DNA from: Spirochaeta cellobiosiphila DSM 17781 | GTDB taxonomy: Bacteria; Spirochaetota; Spirochaetia; DSM-17781 | Assembly: GCF_000426705.1 (NCBI RefSeq) | Contig: NZ_KE384554.1 | Span: forward strand, 230,825 to 294,824 | DNA length: 64,000 bases | Direction of reading: 5' to 3' | Shown: positions 51,093 through 61,051 of the stretch, in pieces | How the letters are laid out: every line of letters begins with the position of its first letter | Position numbering within the stretch: the stretch's first letter is position 1 | Notes under the pieces: generated by a model | The model's database searches: none | Seen by the model: only the letters and a program-made list of their open reading frames with translations | Told to the model about the DNA's origin: nothing | Position numbers and translations under genes: made by a program

Positions 51093-52433
51093 GTGTCTAC
51101 TGAAATGGAAAACATTAAGAATTATAAAGATTTCTATTCCAATATAGATGAACACTTGTCCACTATGTCAATAGAAGACATACTATTTCATTGGGATGAA
51201 CTAGAGGATGAAGAACGCCTTAGACTTTTCCTTAAATTAGCCAAAGACAGACGTGCAGAATTGGTAAGAGAACTATCAAAAAATCATCAAGAATTGCTGA
51301 TTAAAAACTTATCAGCCCAAAACACGAAAACTCTACTAAAAGAAATGGAACCTGATGACCTTGTAGACTTTATACAGAACATTAGTCCAGAAGTACGAAG
51401 TTCTGTATGGGAAAGCTTGTCTGATGAATCGAGAAAGGAGACCGAATTCCTTCTCAAATATGATGAAGATGATGCAGCTGGACTCATGACGCCCCGCTAT
51501 GTAGCAGTACAAGCCAGTATCACTGTATCTCAGGCTCTGGCTTTTGTTCGAAGAAACTTGGAAGAAGTGGAAACTATTTATTATATATATGTGGTAGATC
51601 AATTAAAACGTCTTATGGGTGTTGTATCCTTAAGGGAACTCTTGTCAGCTAAAGACAATAAAATCATTGGTGATATCATGGAAAGGGATATTATCTTCGT
51701 TCAAGATGAGACAGACCAGGAAGAGGTAGCTCGAACCTTGGAGAACCATGACTTAATAGCCATTCCTGTATTAGATAAATATCATCGCCTATTAGGAATC
51801 GTTACCTTCGATGATGTTATTGATGTAATAAGGGAAGAACAAACAGAAGATATTTATAAAATGGGAGCTATGGATGGGAATATTGATCCCTATCTAGATA
51901 CATCTTTATTTGGTTTAGTAAAAAAACGTCTTCCCTGGTTAAGCATACTCCTCATTGCTGGTTTGTTCACAGCAAATGTGATGGACCTCTATAATTACCT
52001 CAGTGCAACATTAGGTTTTCTCTTCTTATTTGTACCGAGTATCACTCAAACAGGAGGAAATTGTGGCACCCAATCAGCGACCCTCATGATTCGAGGATTA
52101 GCGACAGGGGAAGTACACTTTAAGGATTTTGGTAAAATCGTTATAAAGGAACTCTTTGTTGGTATCACTATTGGGATAATCATGGCTACCATCATGTTAG
52201 TGAGAAACTATTTCTTTTTTCATGATCTTCAGATACTACAATTATTCACAATTAGTTTTAGTCTTATTTTTGTGGTCATCACATCAACACTCATTGGTGC
52301 AATGGTTCCCTTGATATTACATAAGTTGAAGTTTGATCCTACAGTTGCCGCAGGTCCTTTGATGGCAACAGTTATTGATGTTCTTGGTTTAACGATTTAT
52401 TTTGAATTAAATAAAATCATTTTACTTCACTAA
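51093..52433 (+). CDS. mgtE: Magnesium transporter MgtE
   Basis: The 446-residue Mg2+ channel has an N-terminal cytoplasmic superhelical domain (about 20-125, LVRELSKNHQELLIKNL, LVDFIQNISPEVRSSVW), two CBS domains (about 130-260; DEDDAAGLMTPRYV, IMERDIIFVQDETDQEEVA) and five C-terminal helices. The pore motif GGNCGTQSATLMIRGLA is present. The CBS and N-terminal domains would close the channel at high intracellular Mg2+. The start is GTG at 51093, with TAGGTAGGT overlapping the murB stop. Convergent with the barrel-protein gene (4-base overlap). Confidence 0.96.
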   Translation: MSTEMENIKNYKDFYSNIDEHLSTMSIEDILFHWDELEDEERLRLFLKLAKDRRAELVRELSKNHQELLIKNLSAQNTKTLLKEMEPDDLVDFIQNISPEVRSSVWESLSDESRKETEFLLKYDEDDAAGLMTPRYVAVQASITVSQALAFVRRNLEEVETIYYIYVVDQLKRLMGVVSLRELLSAKDNKIIGDIMERDIIFVQDETDQEEVARTLENHDLIAIPVLDKYHRLLGIVTFDDVIDVIREEQTEDIYKMGAMDGNIDPYLDTSLFGLVKKRLPWLSILLIAGLFTANVMDLYNYLSATLGFLFLFVPSITQTGGNCGTQSATLMIRGLATGEVHFKDFGKIVIKELFVGITIGIIMATIMLVRNYFFFHDLQILQLFTISFSLIFVVITSTLIGAMVPLILHKLKFDPTVAAGPLMATVIDVLGLTIYFELNKIILLH

Positions 52434-53608
52434 AACTTCCAGGAAGCACCCAAAGAGAACCTGTTGGTTGAATTAATTACATCATATTGAAAAGAGGTAG
52501 AAGCTTTTATATGAGAACTATCCCAAGCCAGAATAGATTTGTATATTTGATAGTCCTCTCCTCCTTTATACTCTAACTGACAACTACCTTTTTTATAAGT
52601 GAGCTTTAGATTCAACAGGTAATAAGATGAGGAAATATTTTGGCATTTCCGCAGTCCAATATGGAACAATCGATTATCGAATGTTGCTCCTGAATAATAG
52701 GTAAAATTATAGATATCTTCCTTTTGGATGTAATATTTAAAACGCTTAATATCATGAGTGGTATTAAGATACAAACTAAGAGTTTTCCAGCTTAGCCTTA
52801 TACCATATTGTTGTCGTTGATTATCATAGTAGGATGTACTACCAGAATAGTTACGATAGAGATAAGAGTGCTTAATCTCAATATTCTGAGAATTGAGACT
52901 ATGATTCAAAGAGAATCCTGTCTGACAATATTCAGCACTTTTGATAACAAAGTCATTCCAGATATCATAATTAGCAATAATACGATAGGTTCGATGGGGC
53001 TTAATCTTAATACTAAATCCATACTTATCCAGATGACCTTTATCAGAATATGAATTTCTAATTTGAATGGGGACTATAGAACCCAGGTCCATGATACAAC
53101 CATAACGAAAAATATCCTGAGAATCAGACCTATCGGGATTATACCAATCATCATCAACACTTAACTCCCTATAATAGGAGTAACCAAAGAAGTGCAGCTT
53201 AACAAGGCTACCACAGCTTAACATGCCCGCTCGTAAAGCTTCATTACTTTTTACATTATATATATTTAAATATTGAAGATACTGACCTTCATAAGCTAAT
53301 CCCTGGCGATTAGTACTCGCATTAGCTCCAGGTGTTGATAGATATGATACAGAAGTAAAATCATAAGAACTTTCAGAAGAAAAATCTCTGGATAACCATC
53401 CCCCTGGATTAAGATCACCAATATGTAGTCTATAGATGTTTAAATAATACTTCTTCCGTTCCTGAAGTTTCGAATAGTAATAATTAGCCTGTACATGGGA
53501 TAAACGTAGTCCTAATTTATATTCCATATCCGAATTTGTTTGGACTGAAAGGGAATTATCAGCCCAACCGGCACCACATAAACAAAGGAGGAATAGTAAA
53601 ATAATCAT
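52430..53608 (-). CDS. Predicted outer-membrane beta-barrel protein
   Basis: The product begins with a hydrophobic signal-like stretch (MIILLFLLCLCGAGWADN). The rest is a run of amphipathic strands rich in Tyr and Ser (QYGIRLSWKTLSLYLNTTH, SYYLLNLKLTYKKGSCQLEYKGG, NRFSLGASWKF), ending in Phe, as in outer-membrane barrels. At about 392 residues it would make a medium barrel. The family is not recognised. The frame is open to a TTG at 53644, and neither start has a clear ribosome-binding site; the signal peptide lacks the usual positive n-region, so the start is provisional. Its 3' end overlaps mgtE by 4 bases. Confidence 0.72.
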   Translation of the reverse strand: MIILLFLLCLCGAGWADNSLSVQTNSDMEYKLGLRLSHVQANYYYSKLQERKKYYLNIYRLHIGDLNPGGWLSRDFSSESSYDFTSVSYLSTPGANASTNRQGLAYEGQYLQYLNIYNVKSNEALRAGMLSCGSLVKLHFFGYSYYRELSVDDDWYNPDRSDSQDIFRYGCIMDLGSIVPIQIRNSYSDKGHLDKYGFSIKIKPHRTYRIIANYDIWNDFVIKSAEYCQTGFSLNHSLNSQNIEIKHSYLYRNYSGSTSYYDNQRQQYGIRLSWKTLSLYLNTTHDIKRFKYYIQKEDIYNFTYYSGATFDNRLFHIGLRKCQNISSSYYLLNLKLTYKKGSCQLEYKGGEDYQIYKSILAWDSSHIKASTSFQYDVINSTNRFSLGASWKF

Positions 53609-53660
53609 AGTTAATAAACACAAATAAAATTGAGACTCATTCAAAATACTTAGTAATTAC

Positions 53661-53690
53661 TTGAAAGAACGTGGTAGAATGTGTGATTAT
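53661..53690 (+). promoter_or_regulatory. Candidate ackA promoter
   Basis: TTGAAA (53661-53666) with an 18-base spacer and GATTAT (53685-53690) lies 36 bases before the ackA start codon. The -35 is good and the -10 weak; a nearby TATTATTA stretch could also serve. Confidence 0.4.
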
Positions 53691-53726
53691 TATTAGAGAT
53701 AGGTATAAGTTGGAGGTTTATTTTTA

Positions 53727-55067
53727 ATGGTTATTTTAACCCTGAACTGTGGAAGTTCTTCAGTAAAATATCAAGTATATGACTGGGCAACTCAAGAAGT
53801 ACTAGCCAAAGGGGCAGTAGAGAGAGTTGGTACAGATGAGGCTTTTATTGGTCACAAAGCACAAGGAAAAGAGGAAGTTGAGATTCAAAAGGCTTGCAAA
53901 GACCACAAAGATGCAATCGATTTGGTTCTAAGCTGTATCCTCGATAAAGACATGGGAGTATTAAGCGATATTTCTGAGATCAAAGCCGTCGGCCATCGTG
54001 TTCTTCATGGTGGTGAAAAGATCAAACAATCAGTTCTTATTGATGATGAAGTTCTTAAAACTTTTAAGGAAATCGAAGGTTTAGGACCTTTACATATCCC
54101 TGCCAATGTTATGGGTATTGAAGCAGCTCAAAAGGTACTACCTGATGTACCTCATGCAGCTATTATGGACACAGCCTGGCACCAAACTATGCCGGAAACT
54201 TCCTTTTTATACGCAGTTCCCTATGAATGGTACCAAAAATATAGTGTTAGACGATATGGTTTCCATGGAACATCTTTTCTTTATACAGCAAAAAGAGCAG
54301 CTGTGTTATTAGGTAAAAAACCTGAAGACACGAACCTCATCATTGCTCATATAGGAAATGGTGCCAGTATCAATGCTGTTAAGAATGGTAAATCATTTGA
54401 TACATCCATGGGATTAACTCCTCTTGAAGGTCTTATCATGGGAACACGAAGTGGTGATCTGGATCCTGCTATTATTAACTACATCAAGGACAATGCTGGT
54501 TATTCGTCTGAAGAAATCGAGACAATCTTAAACAAAAAATCAGGTGTATTAGGTATTTCAACTAAATATACTGATAGACGTGATATTCGTGATGGTGCCG
54601 CTGCTGGGGATAAACAATGTCAGTTAGCTGTCTCAATGGAATGTTACAGAATCCGAAAATACATTGGCTCCTATCTGGCAGCTCTTGACGGTAACGTAGA
54701 TGCCATAGTATTTACTGCCGGTGTGGGGGAAATGGCTCCTCACATTCGTGGTCCTGTCCTGGAAGGATTAGAAGCTTTAGGAATTGAAGTTGACTTAGAA
54801 AAGAACAAGACATGTACTTCACGTAACGCTGAATTCTGTATTTCTAAAGACAGCTCTCGAATCAAAATCTTTGTTATTCCTACTGATGAAGAACTAGTAA
54901 TGACTGAAGACGCTTATGCATTAATGAACGGAACTTATGATGTTCATACTAATTTCACTTACTCTTTCCAATCTAAGGATTATGATAACAAAGAACGATC
55001 TCACAGCTTACCAAAGGATATTGAAAAGAATCCCAAGCTAAAAGATATTATCGTATCGCCTAAGTAA
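53727..55067 (+). CDS. ackA: Acetate kinase
   Basis: Converts acetyl phosphate and ADP to acetate and ATP, the ATP-yielding end of acetate fermentation. ASKHA motifs are complete: [69 protein letters not shown] and [10 protein letters not shown]. The length of 446 exceeds the usual 400 residues by a polar tail (about 400-446, with [19 protein letters not shown]). GGAGG lies 10 bases before the ATG. Monocistronic; ends at a bidirectional hairpin. Confidence 0.97.
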   Translation: MVILTLNCGSSSVKYQVYDWATQEVLAKGAVERVGTDEAFIGHKAQGKEEVEIQKACKDHKDAIDLVLSCILDKDMGVLSDISEIKAVGHRVLHGGEKIKQSVLIDDEVLKTFKEIEGLGPLHIPANVMGIEAAQKVLPDVPHAAIMDTAWHQTMPETSFLYAVPYEWYQKYSVRRYGFHGTSFLYTAKRAAVLLGKKPEDTNLIIAHIGNGASINAVKNGKSFDTSMGLTPLEGLIMGTRSGDLDPAIINYIKDNAGYSSEEIETILNKKSGVLGISTKYTDRRDIRDGAAAGDKQCQLAVSMECYRIRKYIGSYLAALDGNVDAIVFTAGVGEMAPHIRGPVLEGLEALGIEVDLEKNKTCTSRNAEFCISKDSSRIKIFVIPTDEELVMTEDAYALMNGTYDVHTNFTYSFQSKDYDNKERSHSLPKDIEKNPKLKDIIVSPK

Positions 55068-55076
55068 TCATATTAT

Positions 55077-55112
55077 AAAGGGTGTTGTGAAGCTAAAACC
55101 ACAACATCCTTT
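55077..55112. terminator. Bidirectional terminator between ackA and the receiver-kinase gene
   Basis: A 13-bp inverted repeat (55077-55089 with 55100-55112, one G-T pair) with a 10-base loop sits 9 bases after the ackA stop codon and 6 bases before the end of the convergent receiver-kinase gene. Its arms are AAAGGGTGTTGTG and CACAACATCCTTT, giving a short T-run on either strand. Confidence 0.8.
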
Positions 55113-55118
55113 CCTAAC

Positions 55119-56315
55119 TTATGAACTCTTATTAAAGGTAGAATTGTCTTCCAGGAAGGATACAATGAATGTTGATCCTTTATTTAGTTCGCTAGTAGCG
55201 CTAATCGTACCACCGATTGCTTGAATAAAATCCTTACATAGTTCTAAGCCTAGCCCCGCCCCTTTTTCTCCATTTGTACCTTTACTAGAACTTATATGGG
55301 AATTGTTATCGAATAGAATATCAAGCTTTTCAGGACTTATTCCAATGCCGGTATCTTTAACTTGCAATTCAACATTGTTATTCCTTTTTGTTAGCTTTAT
55401 AGTAATTTGTCCACCTTTGGGGGTAAACTTTATACTGTTACTTAGTAGGTTTCTAAGGATTACTTTTAACATTTCTAAATCAACTTTTGCGATTGCTTCT
55501 TCTGAACTTTCAAATTTAATTTGAATGTCTTTTAGCTGACTATTCTTTTCATAAAGAGATATGGTCTCTTGAACAACCTGAACAATATCTACACTTACGG
55601 GGTTGGAATAAAAATTATTATCCTGTTTGTCTGCCCAATCCAATAGATTATATAATAAATCCCTTTGATTAACAGAATTCTTATATAGTTCTCTAGCAAT
55701 AAGAGGAATATCTTCTGGTACAGTCATACTGGCATATAAGCTTTCAATTCCAAGACTTTGAGAATGATACAAGTTCCGTAAATCATGAGCAATTATCTTT
55801 AATAATCGATTCTTTGTATTATTAGATATAAGCAATTGTTCTTCTGTTTTCTTATGTTGCTTGATTTCCAAATTAAGCTTTTGATTCAGTTTTTGTATTT
55901 TTTTGAGTTCTTCAAATCTGGCATAGGCTATACTAATAGATCTAGCTAAATCATTGATCTTTGTTGGTTTTACCAAATAAGCACCGATACCTAATTTTTC
56001 TGCTTCCAGTAAGATCTGTGGAGTATCATAAGCAGTAAGCCATATTATGGGTATAGGCTGATTCTCCATAACATTTTTTGAGATGGTAATTCCTGCAATT
56101 TTGTCCTCTTTACTAGTTATTCCATCAGGCATTACAATATCAAGAATAAGAAGTTCAGGATTGGCGATTTCTAAAATATCAAAAGCCTCCTTTCGACTAT
56201 AGGCTCCCCCAATAACGGTATGTCCTATTTGTTCAACTTGTTCTTTTAGTACTCGATGGATTATTGGATCGTCCTCAACAATCAAGACTTTTAATTTCTT
56301 ACTAAATTTATTCAT
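55119..56315 (-). CDS. Receiver domain-histidine kinase protein
   Basis: About 398 residues: an N-terminal receiver (Asp14-15 in LIVEDDPIIH, acceptor Asp in LLILDIVMPDG near 55, Lys in YLVKPTK), a coiled linker (about 125-160), a HisKA-like helix with IAHDLRNLYHSQ and an ATPase domain (NLLSNSIKFTPKGG, DTGIGISPEKLDILF, GAGLGLELCKDF). The receiver-first layout suggests a kinase controlled by phosphorylation from an upstream histidine kinase. The ATG at 56313-56315 has TGGGGA 6 bases upstream; the in-frame ATG at 56330 would put that site inside the gene. It lies 8 bases or so downstream of the CheB-CheR-kinase gene. Confidence 0.9.
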   Translation of the reverse strand: MNKFSKKLKVLIVEDDPIIHRVLKEQVEQIGHTVIGGAYSRKEAFDILEIANPELLILDIVMPDGITSKEDKIAGITISKNVMENQPIPIIWLTAYDTPQILLEAEKLGIGAYLVKPTKINDLARSISIAYARFEELKKIQKLNQKLNLEIKQHKKTEEQLLISNNTKNRLLKIIAHDLRNLYHSQSLGIESLYASMTVPEDIPLIARELYKNSVNQRDLLYNLLDWADKQDNNFYSNPVSVDIVQVVQETISLYEKNSQLKDIQIKFESSEEAIAKVDLEMLKVILRNLLSNSIKFTPKGGQITIKLTKRNNNVELQVKDTGIGISPEKLDILFDNNSHISSSKGTNGEKGAGLGLELCKDFIQAIGGTISATSELNKGSTFIVSFLEDNSTFNKSS

Positions 56316-56338
56316 ATTGAGTCCCCACATGACTTAGA

Positions 56339-59300
56339 TTAATATAGAACCAAAGTAAACTGAAAAATGGCACCATCATCATTATATAACTTGTAATTAT
56401 TCTCAGGAAAACTCCTAAAAGAATCCTGAATTAACTTTAGACCAAGTCCTTTTCGTGTAAGACTAAGAACATCCTCAGGCCAGCCTACGCCATTATCTTT
56501 ATACTTAAAAACTATTTTCTTACCTCTATCTGAAACCTTACCCGTAATAAGCACACTAATATCTCCTTCTTCTTTATTAGGAAAGGCATATTTAGTACTA
56601 TTCATTACTAGCTCACTCAAAATCAAACTAATGGAAGTAGCTTGTTGAGGAGTAAAACAAAAGCTTCTTAACTCCTGTGGTTTAAATAGAACTGTACTAT
56701 TAATTTTATCAGGTCGCACTGCGATCTCCACACATGAAGACATAATTCTGTCAATCAAATGCCCTATCTCTAAAGGTTGCCATCGTGAATTTGACAATAG
56801 GGAGTGCAATTCCAGCATACTGTTTATACGCATACTCATATCTTTCAAAATAGAATATTCATTATTTTGGGGTGTATATTCATTGAGTTTCAGTTGAAAT
56901 GTTCCAAGTATTCTAATGAGGTTATTCTTTACTCGATGATTAACTTCATCTAACAAATCAAGATTTACAAGACTTTCTTCACAAGCTGCATTTTTTTGGA
57001 TTTCTAACTCTTTTAAGGTTTCAGCTAAATGTTCTTCCGCGTTTTTACGCTCAGAAATATCAAGGGTAATTCCTTGTGCCCCACTAATATTACCTTTATT
57101 GTCATATGTAGCCTCCCCTCGAACTAACATCCAAGCTTTCGAGTCATTACTACGTATAATTTGCAATTCCAATTCAAAAGAAAGTGCTTCCTCTTCCGTT
57201 TTTTTCATTGCACAGGTATACAGGTCCCAACTTTCAGAAGAAAACAAAGAACGTTGGAAATTATAATCAGGAGCTGGTTGGGACGGATCTAAAAGAAACA
57301 TATCGTATATGTCCTTAGTCCAACTGACTTTATTAGTGGAAAAATTAGTGTCCCAATATCCAACCTTTGCTATTCTTTGAGCTTCTGCAAGCATTTTCGC
57401 CTGTCGCTCAATCTCAAGTTCAGCATTTTTAATATCTGTTATATTAACATGTGCACCAATGATTCTTGTGGGATTCCCCTTCTCATCCCATTCCATTGCA
57501 CGGCCTGTGGTCAAGACCCAGATTATGGCCCCGGTTTTATGAATAAAACGTATACGGTAAGAAAAAGGACCTCTCCCCTTATTCATAATATAAGTATCCA
57601 GGGATTCTTTTACTTTTACTCTGTCATCTTTGTGAATAAGACCTAACCAGGTATCCGGAGCGTTTTTTAGTTCTTCATCTTTATAACCAAACATTTTTTT
57701 AAGTGCTGGACTTAGATACTCGGAATTTTCCTGTATTTTCCAATCCCAGTATCCTGCCATTGTTTGTTCAAGAATAGTTTCATATAATATTTTTTGCATA
57801 GATAATTTATTCTTTGCTTGTAATACTTTTGTAATATTAGTTAGAGTAACAATCACTCCATTGGTGATTTCTCTCTCTTCATCATAATATGGCATTATCT
57901 TTTTTAAGTAAGATTGTCCATCTTTTGTTGTTATTTCTGATTCAAAAATCTCACCCTTTTCAAGTGTTCTTCTAAGTCTATTCTTAAATTCTGTATTATC
58001 ATCGTCTAATTGATAAGCAATATGATCAATAGGTCTTCCCATATCATAGTCCATAAGATGAAATGAAATTTCACTTGCCTTATTGAATTTTTTGACAAGT
58101 AAATTCTCATCCAAATAAATGACTCCAATATCCAGATTGGATAATAACCCTTCCTGTTCACTGTATAACATTTGCAACTTATAATTCTTTTCATCGTATT
58201 CTTCATTTACTGTATGGAGTTCTTCATTAACAGAATGCAATTCTTCATTAGTAGTTTGTAATTCTTCATTGGAAGAAAGTAACTCTTCATTGGTACTTTG
58301 TAGTTCTTCATTACTATTTTGTAGCTCTTCCACAGTTGTAGATAGATTTTCTTTGGTTAGCCTGAGTTCTGATTCTAACAGTTCTATCTGACTATCCTGA
58401 TTTATTGTTACAATTTTAGTTTTATTATCTACTATAGAAGTTCTTACATTGCTTTCTGGAGAAGATATTTTTTTAAATTCCAGGAAAAAAGAAGTAGGTA
58501 AATCTTTTTTAACAATGGGACGTATTGTAATATTAATGATATTTAGCTTATTATCGGATTCATAGGACAGATCTCCTAAAACGATAACCTTTTTGTCCTT
58601 CTTACACTTATCAAGTGATACCTTTAAAGATATTCGAAATTCTTCTTTTACATAGTTAAAAACTTCTGAGTTATGAGTTCTACCTTTCTGAATTTGAAGA
58701 AAATCATCAATATCACCAAAAAAATGCAGAGGATTATAATCATAATCCAAGAGAATACCGGCAGGCATATAGATATCCAATAGATTATCATAATCCAAAA
58801 GGAGTTCTTTTCTTATGAGAACATCCTTTTTTTCATTCACTGAAGGATGTATTCTTCTATGTGTACTTATAATGTTTGAGTCTGTCACTATCTTTTTTGA
58901 AGCTTCTTTTACTTTTTTAAATATCCTTAACGGTCTACTATAGGAATCATAATAGTCTGAATAATCACCTAAGTCCTCACTGGATCCTAATACAAGAATC
59001 CCTCCAAAGGCTAAACCATAATTAAAGCTATAACCTACAACAGTCTGAGCCCCGGATGTAAGATAGATTAAAAAATTACGACAGCTAATCAGATCCAGAT
59101 CCTTGAAGGGAGGATTTTTTAATAAATCATGATGAGTGAAAGTTATTAACTTCCTAAGATTTGATTTGACCTTATAATAGCCATCATTATATTCAAAATA
59201 TCTGGAAAGCCTATGGGAAGAAATATCATTAACCTTATCTTCATGATATAAACCATTCCTGGCTATGGCAATTGATTTTTCATTCAGATCTGTAGCAAAG

Positions 59301-60349
59301 ATTTTAACATCTAATTGAATACCTTTATCTTCAAGATACTCATGAATTAATAGGGCATAGGAATAGGCTTCTTCACCCGTTGAGCAGGCAGGTATCCATA
59401 TCCGTAACATTCCTTTCTCTTTTCCTCTATTAACAACATAAGGAATAATATTTGCCTCAATATAGGAAAATACCTTTGTATCTCTAAAAAAGGAGGTCAT
59501 TCCCAAAAGCAGAGAGAAAAATAATTTAACCTTAAGTTCGTCATTTTCCTTCAATAAGGAAATATAAGAGTGTATATCCTTCAAGTTCAAATTCTCTATG
59601 TTCTGCTTAATCCTTCTATTAATTGAGTTCTTCTTATAGTTAGCAAAATCAACATTAAACTTCTTGTATAGTATGGAAAATATATTTTCTAGACTGTCAT
59701 AATTCTGGTAATCTAACTGTGTATCTCTTTCTTTTATGCTTTTCTTATACATCACAGGATCCTGGATGTATTCTTCAATAACTCCTGGAACGGTATCAGG
59801 ATTTAATATTAAATGACATATTCCGGTATTGATCAAATGTTCAGGCATACTACTAAAAGCGGCGGTATCAGGATCTTGTGCAATAACAAAACCATTATGC
59901 TTAGCAACAGCAACAGCTCCATGTGAACCATCAGAACCTGTACCTGAGAAAACAACTGCGATTGCGTGATCACCTTGAGATAAAGCCAAAGAATCAAAAA
60001 AAATATCGATAGGATAGCTTAAGGAGCCACTGCCCTTATCTATAAGCTTTAACAGACCTTTTTCCAGGCGCATAATTTTTTTAGGAGGAATGAGATATAT
60101 CTTGTTTGCTTCTATAGGGGTGGTTTCTTGGACAATATTAACTTCGATATTGGTATAACGTCTAAGGATTTCATCCATAAAAGTTTTAAAGTCAGGTGAC
60201 AAGTGCTGGATTATTACATAAGCAACACCACTTTTGAAGGAAATGTTTTGAACAAAAGCCTCAAGGGAAGCTACACCTCCGGCGGAGGCCCCAACCCCAG
60301 CTACAAAAAATGGTAAGTCCGGTTGTGACACCTGGCCATACTCGTTCAT
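56339..60349 (-). CDS. CheB-CheR-PAS-histidine kinase fusion
   Basis: A 1336-residue cytoplasmic multidomain protein: CheB methylesterase (1-190; GVGASAGGVASLEAF with the catalytic Ser, IIQHLSPD His, FSGTGSDGSHG Asp), CheR methyltransferase (about 225-480; MTSFFRDTKVF, IPACSTGEEAYSYAL), a long coiled coil of repeated NEELQSTNEELLSSNEEL heptads (about 660-735), three PAS domains (from about 740, 860 and 985), and an HWE/HisKA_2-type kinase core (LDEVNHRVKNNL, about 1140; ATPase to the end). No separate receiver is fused. Such proteins link receptor-like methylation chemistry to two-component output. AAGGATG precedes the ATG. Confidence 0.94.
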   Translation of the reverse strand: MNEYGQVSQPDLPFFVAGVGASAGGVASLEAFVQNISFKSGVAYVIIQHLSPDFKTFMDEILRRYTNIEVNIVQETTPIEANKIYLIPPKKIMRLEKGLLKLIDKGSGSLSYPIDIFFDSLALSQGDHAIAVVFSGTGSDGSHGAVAVAKHNGFVIAQDPDTAAFSSMPEHLINTGICHLILNPDTVPGVIEEYIQDPVMYKKSIKERDTQLDYQNYDSLENIFSILYKKFNVDFANYKKNSINRRIKQNIENLNLKDIHSYISLLKENDELKVKLFFSLLLGMTSFFRDTKVFSYIEANIIPYVVNRGKEKGMLRIWIPACSTGEEAYSYALLIHEYLEDKGIQLDVKIFATDLNEKSIAIARNGLYHEDKVNDISSHRLSRYFEYNDGYYKVKSNLRKLITFTHHDLLKNPPFKDLDLISCRNFLIYLTSGAQTVVGYSFNYGLAFGGILVLGSSEDLGDYSDYYDSYSRPLRIFKKVKEASKKIVTDSNIISTHRRIHPSVNEKKDVLIRKELLLDYDNLLDIYMPAGILLDYDYNPLHFFGDIDDFLQIQKGRTHNSEVFNYVKEEFRISLKVSLDKCKKDKKVIVLGDLSYESDNKLNIINITIRPIVKKDLPTSFFLEFKKISSPESNVRTSIVDNKTKIVTINQDSQIELLESELRLTKENLSTTVEELQNSNEELQSTNEELLSSNEELQTTNEELHSVNEELHTVNEEYDEKNYKLQMLYSEQEGLLSNLDIGVIYLDENLLVKKFNKASEISFHLMDYDMGRPIDHIAYQLDDDNTEFKNRLRRTLEKGEIFESEITTKDGQSYLKKIMPYYDEEREITNGVIVTLTNITKVLQAKNKLSMQKILYETILEQTMAGYWDWKIQENSEYLSPALKKMFGYKDEELKNAPDTWLGLIHKDDRVKVKESLDTYIMNKGRGPFSYRIRFIHKTGAIIWVLTTGRAMEWDEKGNPTRIIGAHVNITDIKNAELEIERQAKMLAEAQRIAKVGYWDTNFSTNKVSWTKDIYDMFLLDPSQPAPDYNFQRSLFSSESWDLYTCAMKKTEEEALSFELELQIIRSNDSKAWMLVRGEATYDNKGNISGAQGITLDISERKNAEEHLAETLKELEIQKNAACEESLVNLDLLDEVNHRVKNNLIRILGTFQLKLNEYTPQNNEYSILKDMSMRINSMLELHSLLSNSRWQPLEIGHLIDRIMSSCVEIAVRPDKINSTVLFKPQELRSFCFTPQQATSISLILSELVMNSTKYAFPNKEEGDISVLITGKVSDRGKKIVFKYKDNGVGWPEDVLSLTRKGLGLKLIQDSFRSFPENNYKLYNDDGAIFQFTLVLY

Positions 60350-60485
60350 ATTAATAACATCCTTATTATGCTCTCTTAGAATTGTAAAGGATTAATTTTT
60401 ATTTGCAAATTTTACTACTATTGAACTGTTAAAATGGGGTCACCTTTGTTGATCTTAAGAGAATTCCTATACCGATTTAGATCAC

Positions 60486-60701
60486 TCATTGATCATTCTT
60501 CCGATCTGTCTGTAATACTAAATCTGAGAGTCTTTTTTCTAAAACAGTTAAATCTTCTGTAAAGAAATAACTACTATCATAAGTGATATTTACCCAAATA
60601 ATGGGATATGACATATTTTCGACTTCGATAGCTTCTTCTATGGCTTCCCGTTCATTATGTATGGCGCAGAGGGAATAACCTATTATCCTCCTCATATGCA
60701 T
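60486..60701 (-). CDS. Small hypothetical protein
   Basis: A 71-residue reading frame (IGYSLCAIHNEREAIEEAIEVEN, YPIIWVNITYDSS, LTVLEKRLSDLVLQTD) with plausible alpha/beta content but no recognised family. ATG at 60701 or 60695 is possible; the only strong AGGAGG lies just after the second ATG, which makes the start and even the coding status uncertain. Located in a sparsely coding stretch upstream of the CheB-CheR gene. Confidence 0.4.
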   Translation of the reverse strand: MHMRRIIGYSLCAIHNEREAIEEAIEVENMSYPIIWVNITYDSSYFFTEDLTVLEKRLSDLVLQTDRKNDQ

Positions 60702-61051
60702 TATGAAGACAGATCTTAAGTTTTTAATAGATTATTAGACAGAAGTCGATCTTACATGGATATATATTCCTCACTTTTTAAACTAAAAAATCCAAGTCCC
60801 ACTACCCCTGTATCAGCTTAATAGAGTTAACAATACTAATTAAATTATTATACCCCTTTACCTTCTTTTATAGGAATATAAATTCACTAATAGATTCATC
60901 ATCACGAACCCCAATGAACTGATCTATATGGTATTACAGAGTAAAGCATTCCAAGGTTCAGATAAATTATTAATTCTTGAAGGATTTAACAAAAGCAAAA
61001 TGATCATTTGATGTTTCATTGTAAATTTCACAGGATATTAACTACAGACAT
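60702..61051. other. Gene-free stretch
   Basis: About 350 AT-rich bases with stops in all frames. No hairpin terminator, tRNA, repeat or convincing promoter seen. A 20-codon fragment on the minus strand (60883-60945) ending IGVRDDESISEFIFL could be a remnant of a decayed gene, but it is too short to assign. Confidence 0.5.

Noticed and set aside
58200-58350. Near-repetitive DNA in the CheB-CheR gene
   Set aside because: It encodes the repeated NEEL heptads of the coiled coil, a usual feature of this fusion family, and is not a mobile or regulatory repeat.
60465-60475. AGAGAATTCCT, an 11-base match to the 22-bp repeat at the left edge
   Set aside because: Single partial match in AT-rich intergenic DNA, not extended on either side; likely coincidence.
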